A DNA stretch of 64,000 nucleotides, from NCBI GenBank assembly GCA_016716665.1, contig JADJVH010000002.1, positions 310,001-374,000 of the forward strand. The letters run 5' to 3'. Position 1 is the stretch's first letter, and the number at the start of each line of letters is the position of its first letter. Shown here piece by piece: positions 1 to 10,844 of the stretch. Origin of the DNA: Candidatus Opimibacter iunctus (GTDB lineage: Bacteria; Bacteroidota; Bacteroidia; Chitinophagales; Saprospiraceae). Made by a program: the position numbers and the translations under genes. The notes under the pieces are model-generated. The model saw only the letters and a list, made by a program, of their open reading frames with translations. It was not told the DNA's origin and searched no databases.

Positions 1-2
1 GT

Positions 3-3000
3 ACGAACAGTAATAACAAGATTCATAATAACACGATCAATAATGTCAACTTCGGGATATCGTTTACAGGTAGCGGGATAAGCGGGAATGCTGATACGGG
101 CAACGAAATGGGTGGACCTGTAGCAGGCCAAGGCAATATCATAACAGAGTTTGGAAAGGTCAAGTCGTCTGTTCTGTATGCTTCACATACAGATACCAAT
201 TTTGGAATTCAAGCCATCAACCAGGTGAATGAAACCATATCAAACAATACCCTGGTCAGCAATGATATCACTTCTTCAGCAACGGTAGCGGGAGCAAGGG
301 GTATACTTAAGCATTATACGGCCGACCCTACCGGAACTACCGTGACCACCATTTCGAAAAACCTGATTACGCTGACCTACTCCGCGACGTCAAGTGATGT
401 AATCGGCTTATACAGCACAAGTGCGGTCGCTGGCGGGGCAGGTCAAACGCTCAACATCACAGACAATAAAATCATCAAGTGCAGACTGACGGCATCCACT
501 ACAAGCATTTCACTGAGGGGGATCAATAATGTGGCCAATGTCGGGACGCTAAATGTGACTGGTAACGTGATCAGAGGCTGCACCAGTGCCCAGACCGGGG
601 GGACATTTACAGCTATTGAAAATGGTGGCATTGTCGTCAACAGTATCAATATCAACAATAACCTTTTAGGAAATGAAGAGGGCACTGCTATTCTCTTCAC
701 GGGGACTTCTGCCCCGAATTGCCAGTTGATCTACAACTCAAATGGTGGAAGTGCATGTTCACTTTCGATATCCGGAAACCAGTTTTATGGTATCAGTTGT
801 ACCAATATCGTGGCGAGTACAGTGACCTTTATCCGGACACTTAATGCCTCTGTTCCCATAGTGCTGATCAGTAATAATCTCTTTAAAAACATCGCCTTAA
901 ACACCTCCTCTACGGTGTACTTCTTCCAGCGCTCCTCGAGTTCCCCGGCCAATAGCTTATACACAATCACGGGAAATCAGATCGTAGGAAGTTTTTCCAA
1001 GGCGGGGACTGCCGGGGATTTGAATATTCTGGATACCGGTTCAAGCCTGACTGCCGGGGCCAATTCATCCACCATCATCAGCAATAATAACTTTTCCAAC
1101 ATTACTTCTGTTGGCACGAGCAGGATAACCGGATTTTCCTATAATATGGGCCAGTCGTGTATTATCACCGGCAACACATTGTCCAATTGGACAGCGGGGG
1201 GAAGCAGCGGCCAGGGAAACCTCGGGATTACAGTGACTGCCGCTACTATACAGGATATTTCAAGAAATGTCATTTCAAATATGACACACCCATTTGCCTT
1301 TATCAGGATCAATGTCAGCGGCTCAGGTACCTCCGCAGTGTTGGATTCCAATCAGATAACAGGGATCACTACAGTGGCCAATAATACCGGACTGAGTTAC
1401 ACAGGAAGCCACAATACGGTAACCATCAGAAATAATACGATCCGTGATCTTACTTCAACAAGTGCAGTCATCGTTGCATTAAACCATTCGGTCAACAGTG
1501 GAGCTACAACATCAAGTATTTTCAAGAACAAGATTTGCGGAATACAGACTAATTCTACAGCAAACCCTGTGACGGGGCTGAAATTGGGAAAGTCTTCTAC
1601 AAATTCAGGCCCATGCACGATAACTAATAATTATATCGGAGATCTCAAAGCACCATCCTCGGTAATAGACAATGGAATCAGAGCCATCGAATTTGCCTCA
1701 TCCTCAGATGCGAGTGATTATAATTTTTATTTCAATACGGTTTATCTCAATTCGACAGGTGGTGGCGGAAACTTTAGTGCATCAATCCTGACCGTTACTA
1801 CAGGACCAGTCTTTTTCAGACTGGATCTGAGAAATAATATTTTTGTCAATACATCTACCCCTAATGGGACGGGATTGAATACGGTATACAGAGGTCTCTT
1901 ACTGACCACTGCCCTCTATAAACCCACTACAAACAATAACCTCATTTATGCAGGGGTGCCTGGTGCCCAGCGACTTATATACTACAGCTCAGTAAGCGTT
2001 CAGGATCAGACGCTTGGTGCTTTCCTGTCAAGGGTATATCCAAGGGATATTCGATCGGTGACAGAATTGCCTTCATTTATTTCGACGAGCGGATCATCTT
2101 CCGATTTTCTGCATATCAATACAACGATGGCCACGCGGATAGAGAGTGGCGGAGTGCAGATAGCCGGCATAAATAATGATTATGATGGAGTCATTCGTGC
2201 CGGAAATGTAGGGTATACAGGCACAGGTGTAGCTCCTGACATTGGCGCAGATGAAGGTGAATTTATCCTGAGTGATGTGCTCGGGCCAGATATCAGTTAT
2301 ACCCCTTTGGCGAATACTGCTTCATTGGCAAACAGGAACCTCGGTAATGTAAGCATCACAGATATCAGTGGTGTCATGACCACCGGAGGCCTCAAGCCAA
2401 GGCTCTATTACAAAAAGAAAGTGCAGGCCAATACATACAATGATAATACCAATGCAACGGATGGTTGGAAGTATGTTGAAGCGAATGGATTATCATCGCC
2501 ATTTGATTTTGACCTGGACTATGCCTTACTCAATGGAGGAGGCCCTGTTGTGGGAGATACGATCCAGTATTTCGTTATTGCCCAGGATACGGCCATGACC
2601 CCAAATGTTGGATTCAGCCTGGGCATTCCAACGCTAGCTCCAGCGACAGTAGCACTTGATGCCACCCATTTTCCTTTGACAAATACCATCAACGCTTATG
2701 CGATCAAGGCAGGTATGCAGGGTGATAAGACCGTATGTGCGTCTGGATGTGATTACCCCTCACTGACCAATACAGGCGGGATCTTTGAAGCGATCAATAA
2801 CGGTATAGTCACCGATAGCCTGACCATCAGGATAGCAGGTGATCTGACGGGAGAGTTGGGTACCCATCCGTTAAATGCGTATGCGGTCAATGAACGTATC
2901 CTGATCCGCCCTTTTGGTGGCTTGCATCGAACCATCTCAGGAACTGCTGCAAACGGGACACCACTGATAGGACTCAATGGAGCCGATAATGTAATCATTG

Positions 3001-6000
3001 ACGGCATACGTGCAGGAGGAGATTCCCTCACCATTTCTAATCTATCCACGTCATCCTCCTCGGGAACATCTACCATCCGATTTATTAATGGAGCTTCAGG
3101 AAACAATATTGCCCGTTGTCGGGTATTAGGCTCTACTGTAGTTTCGTTAGGGTTAAGTGGGGCGGTCATTTTCTTTGATCAGATCAATGCCGGCAACAGT
3201 AATAATACGATTGAAAATTGTGACGTTGGAGCAGCAGGTTTAAATCTTCCAACCGTCCTCATCTATTCCATTGGTAGTAGCGCGCATACAGGTAATATCA
3301 TCACCGGTTGCCGGCTATATGATTTCTTTTCCGCAACCAAATCCTCAGCTGGAATATTCCTGGAGAGTGCGACAGGATGGTCGATCCTGAATAATAAGCT
3401 ATATCAAACAGCAGCCAGGACCTTTACATCTTCCGGTTTTACACACTATGGCATAGCCGTGTCGGGTGGAAGTGGAGTGCAGATCAATAATAATACGATA
3501 GGTTTCACTTCACCCAATGGTACTGGTACGTATAGCCTGGTTGGACTGAGTAGCTCGAAGTGGATTCCAGTCGATATTAGTTCCGGAACAAGTGGTGCGC
3601 CGACGGAAATTCAGGGTAACCGGGTAGCCAATATCTCCTATACAGGGGCAATGTCCGGAACAGGTTCCAGTACCCCACTTGCTGTATTCAGGTTATCTGG
3701 TGGTGTTATAAATATGGGGACTATTGCAGGTAACATTGTCGGGGATTCCCTTGTGAATGCCAGCATCACCTATTCCAGCAATTCAGCCTCATCAAGTGAT
3801 TTCAATGCGTTTTATTTATCCAGCGCTGGAGCCAGTATTAATATGAGGAATAATTTCGCAGGAGGCATTGAAGCCGCCCTCAATGGTACCGGTGGAGTCA
3901 GGATATTTGGTATCCAGACAGCCGGAACGACCCTTCTGGATTGCAGATTTAATACCATTGGTGGCCCGACAGCCAATTCCATCCAATGCTTATCGTCTAA
4001 CAGTTCTTTTGTGCGAGGTATCGTGCACAATGCCAGTACTTCAGCCACCATTTCTGACAATATCATCAGGAATCTCACCAGCAATTGCAGTATTGCCGGC
4101 ACGCCCAATCTGATCGGGATAGCTATCAATTCTACAGCACTCCAGACGATTTCACGCAACAGGATATATAATCTGACTGGTACTACAGTCGCTGCAGTTT
4201 CGACTAGCAACGTTGGTATTCAATTGTGGACGAGTACAACGACGGGGATGGTGAGCACGATTGATGCAAATCAAATTCATTCCATGGAGGTTTCGAATTC
4301 TTCACAGCCTGTTATTGGTATACAGTTGGTACAGGGTTTAAACACGTGCAGCAACAATATGATCCGTCTGGGCCTCAAAGCTGACGGAAGTGCTATGACA
4401 GTGGCTTGTGAGATGTACGGCTTCCTTGATGAACTCGGGACACTGAAGCTTTTTCACAACAGTGTTTACATTGGTGGGACAGGGGTGTTGAACAGTGCCT
4501 TTCCCACTGCAGCTTTCAGGAGAGTCAATAGTACAGCCTTCGAGGTCAGGAATAATATTTTTTCAAATGGCAGGCAAAATGCAAGTACAGGGGGTAAGCA
4601 TTACAACCTTAGTTTTGCAACAGGAACAATGTCAAACAACCTGAACCATAATGTATATTATAATATGGGAGGGAACGGCAATTTGTTTGCATTATATGCA
4701 TCAGGTGATGTGGCTACTTTGCCGGCGTGGATTGCACTGGCTACCTCGTTGAACAGGATCGTGGATCAAAACAGCTACGCGGAGAATCCTTTTTTCATCT
4801 TGCCGGAAGGCAGTAGCAGTAGCGGAAACCTTCATGTCCAATCGATGAGCAATTCTGTGGTTGAAGGCCGAGGAAATTCATCAACCGGAGTGACGTTGGA
4901 TATCGATGGACAGAGCAGAGGCGCGGTGCCAGATATCGGTGCTGATGAAGGGATGTTTGCTTCTCCTGTCATTACCTATGAGCGGCTTGATGGGACGATT
5001 TCATTGTCCAACAGAACCTTAAGTAATGTAACGATTACTTCATCGGATGGCGTAAACACTTCGCCGGGGACTAAACCACGGGTGTATTTTAAAAAGAAAA
5101 CGGATGCCAATGATGCCGCCGGATGGAAGTACGTGGAGAGCGTTTCTTCTGGAACGCCATTTAGTTTTGTCATCGACTATGCCCTCCTCAATGCAGGTAT
5201 GGTTAGCCCATTGGATACCATTCAGTATTTCGTGATCGCACAAGATCTAGCGATGACGCCAAGCGTGGCGATAGAAGATGGTTTTGCGAATAGTGTACCC
5301 GCAAATGTAAATCTGGGGGCACCTGCATTTCCAATCACCGGCAATATCAATAGTTATGCAATCCGCAGGACGATCTCCGGCACGAAAACGATTTGCGCAT
5401 CCGGTTGTGATTATACATCGCTGACCAACAATGGAGGCGTTTTTAACGACATCAATAATCTCACTGTCAACGGAAATCTATTGGTGGAGATTCGTGACAA
5501 CTTGCTGGCAGAAACGGGAACACATCCGCTAAATGCCTATACGCCAGGTTATACCATTACCATCAGGCCTGCCGGTGGATTGACCCGTGTGGTCAGTGGC
5601 GCAATCGCTGCGGGGAAGCCCCTGATTGATTTCAATGGTGCTGATAGTGTATTGGTCGATGGAAGAAATACCGGTGGCGATTCCTTGTTTATTACCAATA
5701 CGAGCACTTCCTCTACATTCGGTACCTCCACCATTCAGTTCAGAAATGATTCGCGCTCCTGCACGATCAGGAACTGCATTATTTCAGGATCGTCCACTTC
5801 GAATACTTCAGGCACCATCTTTATTGCAACAAATGTTATCCTGACGGGCAATGATAATATAAAGTTGATAAAAAACACCATCGGCGCTGCCGGGAGTAAC
5901 ACTCCTGCGTATGGCATTTATATTGTTGGGGCAAGTCCGTCTTTTGAGAATAACAACATCGTCATCGACAGTAATGATATCAAGGATTATTTTATAGCCA

Positions 6001-9000
6001 GTGGGTCTTGTGCCGGTGTGCTCGTGGGCAGCAATTGTCCAAATATTTTGATCAGCAATAATCATTTCTTCCAATCCGCCCCTCGTATCAAGACTGGTGG
6101 TTCATATCATTGTGCAATCCGGGTCTCATCAAGTGCTATTGTTACTGGAAATACCATTGGAGGATCAAACCCTTCCAATACGGGGACCTATGCAATCACA
6201 GGCGTCGCTGCCACGAAAATCTATCCTATTTATATCGGCACTGCTGCTACTGCATCCTCTACTATTACCGGAAACACTATCAGGAATATCAGCATGTCAG
6301 GGGCCATGAATGCTAACACTGCGTCCACCGCTCCATTTTCCGCCATTTATGTGAGTACCGGAGTTACAAATATATCCGGTAACCTGATTGGCGATACTAC
6401 CGCTACAGGGAATATTACGTATACGTCCACAGGGGCGGGCCTGGTCATGGGTATATGTAATTCTGCTGGTGGTAACCTGGTCACCAATTATAATTCCATA
6501 GGTGGAATTACGCTTACGGAAGGAGGTAGCAGTGCCATTCTTTTCAGAGGGATTTCAACAGAAGCCGGGGCAAATTTCACATGGAATTGCAGACACAACA
6601 TGATTGGGGGCAATGTACCAGCTTCAATACAAAACAATTCAACGACAAGTTCCAATGTTATAATTGGATTGCAATCAAGCAATACCCCATCATTTATCGA
6701 TAGTAATACAGTCCGGAATTTGAAGGGTGCGCAGTTTGCCGGCATTACTACCAGCGCAGGAGCTGTGAATAGCATACGGTATAATGAGATTTTCAATTTG
6801 CAAGTCAATACGTTTACAACCTCGTCTGGGATACTTGTGAATACTTCGACAAACACTACTGTGGAAGGAAACAAAATCCACAGTCTCCTACCTGGCACAT
6901 CATCTACTTCCCTTTATGGTATAAGCGTCCAGGGTGCTGCTGTCAATGTGATCAATAATATGATCAGGTTAGGCCTGAAGGATGATGGCACCAGCGTTGA
7001 GAGCTCCCACAGTTTTTATGGAATATTGGTAACTCCTGGTACTGAGTCCAATGTGTATTTCAATAGCGTGTATATCGGGGGAAATGTGACCGGTACCGCA
7101 GCCAACAATACCTTTTGTGCCCGATTCGACAATAGCCTCAAAAATGTAAGGAATAACATTTTCTACAATGCCAGATCAAATGTCACCACCGGGGGTAAGC
7201 ACTATAGCCTTAGTATGGCCAATATCACGGGAATGGTTGTTGACCATAATGTGTATCATGTTACCGGCACGAATGGAATCCTGGCCAATATTGTCAGTGC
7301 AGACAAAGTCAGTATTGAAGCTTTACGATCAGCTACATTACAAGATGCCAATTCCAGTGCTGGTGATCCGAAATTCATCAACCCAACCGGCACTGCGGCC
7401 CTCTTCAATTTGCACATCGACACGACTGTTGAAACACCTGTGGAGGGTAATGGTGTTGCCATAGCGGGATATAACCTCGATTATGACGGTCAGTCCAGAG
7501 CTGCGTTATCGCCAGTTGATATCGGAGCAGACGCAGGTTCGTTTATGGGTAAAGACATGATATTGCCGGTCATTACCTATGCAGACCTCAGTGTAGATTA
7601 TGTGAAGACATCACGTCCATTGGGCAATGTACTGATCACGGACAATGCAAGCGGGATAGATACAGCCAGCGGACTGAGGCCACGATTGTATTTTAAAAAG
7701 TCCACCGATCCAAATACAGATACCGAATGGAAATATGTGGAAGCTACCGGAACATCCTCACCATTTGATTTTAACATCAATTACAGCTTACTGACTGCAG
7801 GTAGTGTTTCTGTAGGAGATGTGATCCAGTATTTTGTAGTAGCAGCGGATACTGCTACTACACCAAATGTGGGTAAGAACGCAGCTGTTTTCAGTGCTAC
7901 GCCCACTTCTGTGGCCTTGACTAGCGCGCAATTTCCGATCAACGGTACGATCAAATCATATACGATCATTGATACCCTTGTCGGTACAAAGACGGTTTGT
8001 GCATCAGGATGTGATTTTACATCACTCACCAACAATGATGCCGGAGGAGCATTCAAGGCTATCAATGACCGTATACTCACCGCTGATGTAGTATTGCAGA
8101 TCACTTCAGATCTCACCACGGAGACAGGTGCAGTGAGTCTCAATGCATTTGCCGCACCATACACAGTGACAATAAAGCCGGATGGCGCTCCGAGACTGGT
8201 AAGTTACAGCGGTGCTGCCTCTATGATTATACTCAATGGAGCTGATCGCGTCATCATAGACGGCTCACTAAGCAATACAACAAACTCACTTTGTCCTTTA
8301 GTGCAGGCATCAAGAGACCTGACCTTTAAAAATACAGCAACCAGTGCAAGTATCATTAATCTGAGAAGTCAACCCACCAATCCGGCTTCTAACAATATGA
8401 TCAAAAACTGCAACATCGAAGGGGATGCGGCATCAGCCACACTTTTTGGTATAGCATCAACGGACCAGACTGTCACTGCAAACTCGCTGGGTAAGGACAA
8501 TGACAATAATGCATTCGTCAACAATGCCATCAGTAAAGTCCAGTATGGTATCTATAGCCAGGGAGAAAGCAGAAGCAATAAGAATCAAGGGACGATCATA
8601 AACCTCAACACTATTGATCTCACTTCATCGGCCAACACAGCTGTTGCCGGGGTTTATCTTGGCTTTGAAAACAATGCACAGTTATCAGGAAATACGATAA
8701 AGAATATCAGCAATAGCACCAAAACCGTCGCAGGTATAGCGATGGGGTTACTGCCATCACTCAATATGACTGTCTTTACAGGAAACGATGTGACTAACAG
8801 TCTGGTGTCACACAACACCATACGGGATATCACGCGTATAGGCGATGGTTCTGCCTTTGGGATTACGATGGCCGCAGTCATATACGGCAGTGGGTCGACC
8901 AATGAAGTCAGTAATAATGTACTTTTTAATATCAAGAGTACAGCTGCAACGACGATGGAGTATGTCGCCGGAGTTCTGGTCGGAGGAGGAGCAGTAGGCA

Positions 9001-10211
9001 CTACCAAAGTCTTGTACAATACAATTCACCTGACAGGGGTATCTGCGTATTCCGCTCCGGGTTTTGCAATGGCGATCGGGGCAGGCAACCCGGGTATCGA
9101 GATGAAGAATAATATTTTTGTCAATGAGATGACTTCAACGCTTGGCAAGAACTACGCACTGGGCCTGGCCTACAATGGATCATTCAGCAATCTCAATGCT
9201 GATCGGAATAACTTCTTTACCACAGCCAGCCCACTGGCCATTGCCGGAGGCCTGAACAACACGCCTTCAGGAGATCTCAGTAATCTGACGGCCTTGCGGA
9301 CATTGACCGGTAAGGACCTGAATTCGAAGAATGTCCTACCAGAGTTTGTGTCTTCAACAGATTTACACCTGACCACAGCTACGGTCAACCTGATCAACCT
9401 CGATGGAAAGGGCATGCCTGTTTCCGCGACAACTGACATTGATTGTGATACCCGAAATGCATCCACACCCGATATCGGAGCGGATGAAATTGCCGGTTGC
9501 AACTATCCATTGATTTCTTCATTAGCCGCGGATGTCAATCCTATCCCATGCAGTGGAAATACCTCCAACCTGACTGTCACAGGAACCCTCAATGATGCCA
9601 CCGACTGGAAGTGGTACAAGAGTGGGTGTGGCATGACCCTGGTGGGCACTGGTCCAAGCATCCCGGTGATGCCTGATGCATCGACTACTTATTATGTCAG
9701 AGGAGAAGGAGGTTGTGTTTCTGAAAATGCATGTCTATCTATTTCAATAACCATATCAGGGGCCCTCACCACTAATACTAATGACGGTGGTGTTGGTTCC
9801 CTGAGAGAAGCGATCACATGTGCAGGTGATGGTGACACGCTGGCTTTTGATCCGGGGGTACTCAATCCGGGGGATACGATTATGATCACGACATCTGCAC
9901 TTTCCATTAGTAAGAATCTATACATAGACCAGGGCCCATCTGCCATAGTGAAGATAAAAACCACGGGTACACATTCAGTCTTTGATGTCAATCCAGGTTC
10001 TTCGCTGAGTGTCAGAAACGTTCATTTGTTTATGAACCCAGCCAGTCCAAATACGCAAGGCCGGGCCATATACAATGAAGGATCGCTGACCTTAAAAGAT
10101 GTAGAGATCTACGAACGTCAGGTCAATCTGTCTGGTAGCGGCAGTACAGTGCATAATCTGGCTGGAGCACTGATCGAAATAGTGTCCGGATGTCAACTGA
10201 AGGTTCAATAA
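3..10211 (+). CDS. Giant secreted parallel beta-helix repeat protein, 5'-truncated by window edge
   Basis: The reading frame is open from base 3, so the N-terminus lies outside the window; at least 3,400 codons are visible. The protein is Asn/Thr/Ser/Gly rich with endless short N-x-I and G-N-x-I turns, the signature of right-handed parallel beta-helices (pectate-lyase-like folds). It is built from super-modules: each closes with a DIGADEG motif (around nt 2238, 4935, 7520, 9475), followed by an Ig-like linker containing an RLYFKK/WKYVEA block, then a CASGCDY motif (nt 2736, 5394, 7998) that starts the next helix. Module spacing is 2,658 and 2,604 bp. The last part holds an Ig-like segment and a GSLREAI motif typical of CSLREA-type adhesin domains. 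I see no canonical T9SS C-terminal domain before the stop. Likely a cell-surface or secreted adhesin or polysaccharide-binding protein; the exact role is unknown. Confidence 0.85.
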   Translation, partial: TNSNNKIHNNTINNVNFGISFTGSGISGNADTGNEMGGPVAGQGNIITEFGKVKSSVLYASHTDTNFGIQAINQVNETISNNTLVSNDITSSATVAGARGILKHYTADPTGTTVTTISKNLITLTYSATSSDVIGLYSTSAVAGGAGQTLNITDNKIIKCRLTASTTSISLRGINNVANVGTLNVTGNVIRGCTSAQTGGTFTAIENGGIVVNSININNNLLGNEEGTAILFTGTSAPNCQLIYNSNGGSACSLSISGNQFYGISCTNIVASTVTFIRTLNASVPIVLISNNLFKNIALNTSSTVYFFQRSSSSPANSLYTITGNQIVGSFSKAGTAGDLNILDTGSSLTAGANSSTIISNNNFSNITSVGTSRITGFSYNMGQSCIITGNTLSNWTAGGSSGQGNLGITVTAATIQDISRNVISNMTHPFAFIRINVSGSGTSAVLDSNQITGITTVANNTGLSYTGSHNTVTIRNNTIRDLTSTSAVIVALNHSVNSGATTSSIFKNKICGIQTNSTANPVTGLKLGKSSTNSGPCTITNNYIGDLKAPSSVIDNGIRAIEFASSSDASDYNFYFNTVYLNSTGGGGNFSASILTVTTGPVFFRLDLRNNIFVNTSTPNGTGLNTVYRGLLLTTALYKPTTNNNLIYAGVPGAQRLIYYSSVSVQDQTLGAFLSRVYPRDIRSVTELPSFISTSGSSSDFLHINTTMATRIESGGVQIAGINNDYDGVIRAGNVGYTGTGVAPDIGADEGEFILSDVLGPDISYTPLANTASLANRNLGNVSITDISGVMTTGGLKPRLYYKKKVQANTYNDNTNATDGWKYVEANGLSSPFDFDLDYALLNGGGPVVGDTIQYFVIAQDTAMTPNVGFSLGIPTLAPATVALDATHFPLTNTINAYAIKAGMQGDKTVCASGCDYPSLTNTGGIFEAINNGIVTDSLTIRIAGDLTGELGTHPLNAYAVNERILIRPFGGLHRTISGTAANGTPLIGLNGADNVIIDGIRAGGDSLTISNLSTSSSSGTSTIRFINGASGNNIARCRVLGSTVVSLGLSGAVIFFDQINAGNSNNTIENCDVGAAGLNLPTVLIYSIGSSAHTGNIITGCRLYDFFSATKSSAGIFLESATGWSILNNKLYQTAARTFTSSGFTHYGIAVSGGSGVQINNNTIGFTSPNGTGTYSLVGLSSSKWIPVDISSGTSGAPTEIQGNRVANISYTGAMSGTGSSTPLAVFRLSGGVINMGTIAGNIVGDSLVNASITYSSNSASSSDFNAFYLSSAGASINMRNNFAGGIEAALNGTGGVRIFGIQTAGTTLLDCRFNTIGGPTANSIQCLSSNSSFVRGIVHNASTSATISDNIIRNLTSNCSIAGTPNLIGIAINSTALQTISRNRIYNLTGTTVAAVSTSNVGIQLWTSTTTGMVSTIDANQIHSMEVSNSSQPVIGIQLVQGLNTCSNNMIRLGLKADGSAMTVACEMYGFLDELGTLKLFHNSVYIGGTGVLNSAFPTAAFRRVNSTAFEVRNNIFSNGRQNASTGGKHYNLSFATGTMSNNLNHNVYYNMGGNGNLFALYASGDVATLPAWIALATSLNRIVDQNSYAENPFFILPEGSSSSGNLHVQSMSNSVVEGRGNSSTGVTLDIDGQSRGAVPDIGADEGMFASPVITYERLDGTISLSNRTLSNVTITSSDGVNTSPGTKPRVYFKKKTDANDAAGWKYVESVSSGTPFSFVIDYALLNAGMVSPLDTIQYFVIAQDLAMTPSVAIEDGFANSVPANVNLGAPAFPITGNINSYAIRRTISGTKTICASGCDYTSLTNNGGVFNDINNLTVNGNLLVEIRDNLLAETGTHPLNAYTPGYTITIRPAGGLTRVVSGAIAAGKPLIDFNGADSVLVDGRNTGGDSLFITNTSTSSTFGTSTIQFRNDSRSCTIRNCIISGSSTSNTSGTIFIATNVILTGNDNIKLIKNTIGAAGSNTPAYGIYIVGASPSFENNNIVIDSNDIKDYFIASGSCAGVLVGSNCPNILISNNHFFQSAPRIKTGGSYHCAIRVSSSAIVTGNTIGGSNPSNTGTYAITGVAATKIYPIYIGTAATASSTITGNTIRNISMSGAMNANTASTAPFSAIYVSTGVTNISGNLIGDTTATGNITYTSTGAGLVMGICNSAGGNLVTNYNSIGGITLTEGGSSAILFRGISTEAGANFTWNCRHNMIGGNVPASIQNNSTTSSNVIIGLQSSNTPSFIDSNTVRNLKGAQFAGITTSAGAVNSIRYNEIFNLQVNTFTTSSGILVNTSTNTTVEGNKIHSLLPGTSSTSLYGISVQGAAVNVINNMIRLGLKDDGTSVESSHSFYGILVTPGTESNVYFNSVYIGGNVTGTAANNTFCARFDNSLKNVRNNIFYNARSNVTTGGKHYSLSMANITGMVVDHNVYHVTGTNGILANIVSADKVSIEALRSATLQDANSSAGDPKFINPTGTAALFNLHIDTTVETPVEGNGVAIAGYNLDYDGQSRAALSPVDIGADAGSFMGKDMILPVITYADLSVDYVKTSRPLGNVLITDNASGIDTASGLRPRLYFKKSTDPNTDTEWKYVEATGTSSPFDFNINYSLLTAGSVSVGDVIQYFVVAADTATTPNVGKNAAVFSATPTSVALTSAQFPINGTIKSYTIIDTLVGTKTVCASGCDFTSLTNNDAGGAFKAINDRILTADVVLQITSDLTTETGAVSLNAFAAPYTVTIKPDGAPRLVSYSGAASMIILNGADRVIIDGSLSNTTNSLCPLVQASRDLTFKNTATSASIINLRSQPTNPASNNMIKNCNIEGDAASATLFGIASTDQTVTANSLGKDNDNNAFVNNAISKVQYGIYSQGESRSNKNQGTIINLNTIDLTSSANTAVAGVYLGFENNAQLSGNTIKNISNSTKTVAGIAMGLLPSLNMTVFTGNDVTNSLVSHNTIRDITRIGDGSAFGITMAAVIYGSGSTNEVSNNVLFNIKSTAATTMEYVAGVLVGGGAVGTTKVLYNTIHLTGVSAYSAPGFAMAIGAGNPGIEMKNNIFVNEMTSTLGKNYALGLAYNGSFSNLNADRNNFFTTASPLAIAGGLNNTPSGDLSNLTALRTLTGKDLNSKNVLPEFVSSTDLHLTTATVNLINLDGKGMPVSATTDIDCDTRNASTPDIGADEIAGCNYPLISSLAADVNPIPCSGNTSNLTVTGTLNDATDWKWYKSGCGMTLVGTGPSIPVMPDASTTYYVRGEGGCVSENACLSISITISGALTTNTNDGGVGSLREAITCAGDGDTLAFDPGVLNPGDTIMITTSALSISKNLYIDQGPSAIVKIKTTGTHSVFDVNPGSSLSVRNVHLFMNPASPNTQGRAIYNEGSLTLKDVEIYERQVNLSGSGSTVHNLAGALIEIVSGCQLKVQ

Positions 10212-10224
10212 ACACCACAGGATC

Positions 10225-10734
10225 ATGAGAACAGCACAAGTATTAAATCTGCCTGGAACCGAAGCGTCGCTCAGGCTTGAAATAGAAAGATTGAAGCATC
10301 AACTTCAGGTGATTCAATTCAAAGTGGACGAGTTGATGTGTACCCAGCAACAAAATACCGACAAGACGATCAGTGTCTATGTGAGTAGCGGTTACAGGTT
10401 GGTTCATATCAGCGAGATCATCATGATCAGATCTATGGGCAATTACTCCACGATTTTCCTGTATGGTGGAGAGCGTATCCTGACATCAAGAACCCTCAAA
10501 TACTGGGAGACAAAATGCGGGAGTGAGGATTTGGTTCGCGTACATAATTCCTATCTGATCCATAAGGGCAAAATCGCAGCGATTCAACCGGATCAATGCA
10601 CTATCGCAATGCATGGAGGGTTGACGGCCCAATACACAAGAAGATCGAAGAGTTTATTGCTTGGACTTTTAGGACATTCTATACAAACCCCGAAACCAAA
10701 ATCCCCAAAACTGGTATTACACCCAAAGTCATAG
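10225..10734 (+). CDS. Orphan LytTR-domain DNA-binding protein
   Basis: A 169-residue protein. Residues about 15-45 form a heptad-like coiled coil (LRLEIERLKHQLQ). Residues about 49-147 match a LytTR DNA-binding domain: the ISVYVSSGYRLVHISEI start, the MGNYSTIFL strand, and LVRVHNSYLIHKGKI, the usual FxRxHxSyxVN-like core. There is no response-regulator receiver domain. It begins 13 bp after the stop of the giant beta-helix gene on the same strand, so the two are probably cotranscribed. It may regulate surface-protein expression, but its target is unknown. LytTR recognition is secure; the link to the upstream gene is inference from spacing. Confidence 0.85.
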   Translation: MRTAQVLNLPGTEASLRLEIERLKHQLQVIQFKVDELMCTQQQNTDKTISVYVSSGYRLVHISEIIMIRSMGNYSTIFLYGGERILTSRTLKYWETKCGSEDLVRVHNSYLIHKGKIAAIQPDQCTIAMHGGLTAQYTRRSKSLLLGLLGHSIQTPKPKSPKLVLHPKS

Positions 10735-10844
10735 TCCCGGCAGGAGATCAATTCAAGTAATGTTTCACACAAGGCATTATGGATTTCCTGCTTGGATTAT
10801 TTCTATGCCCACAGGATGCCGGTGTGGCAAAGAAAGCTGTTTGC

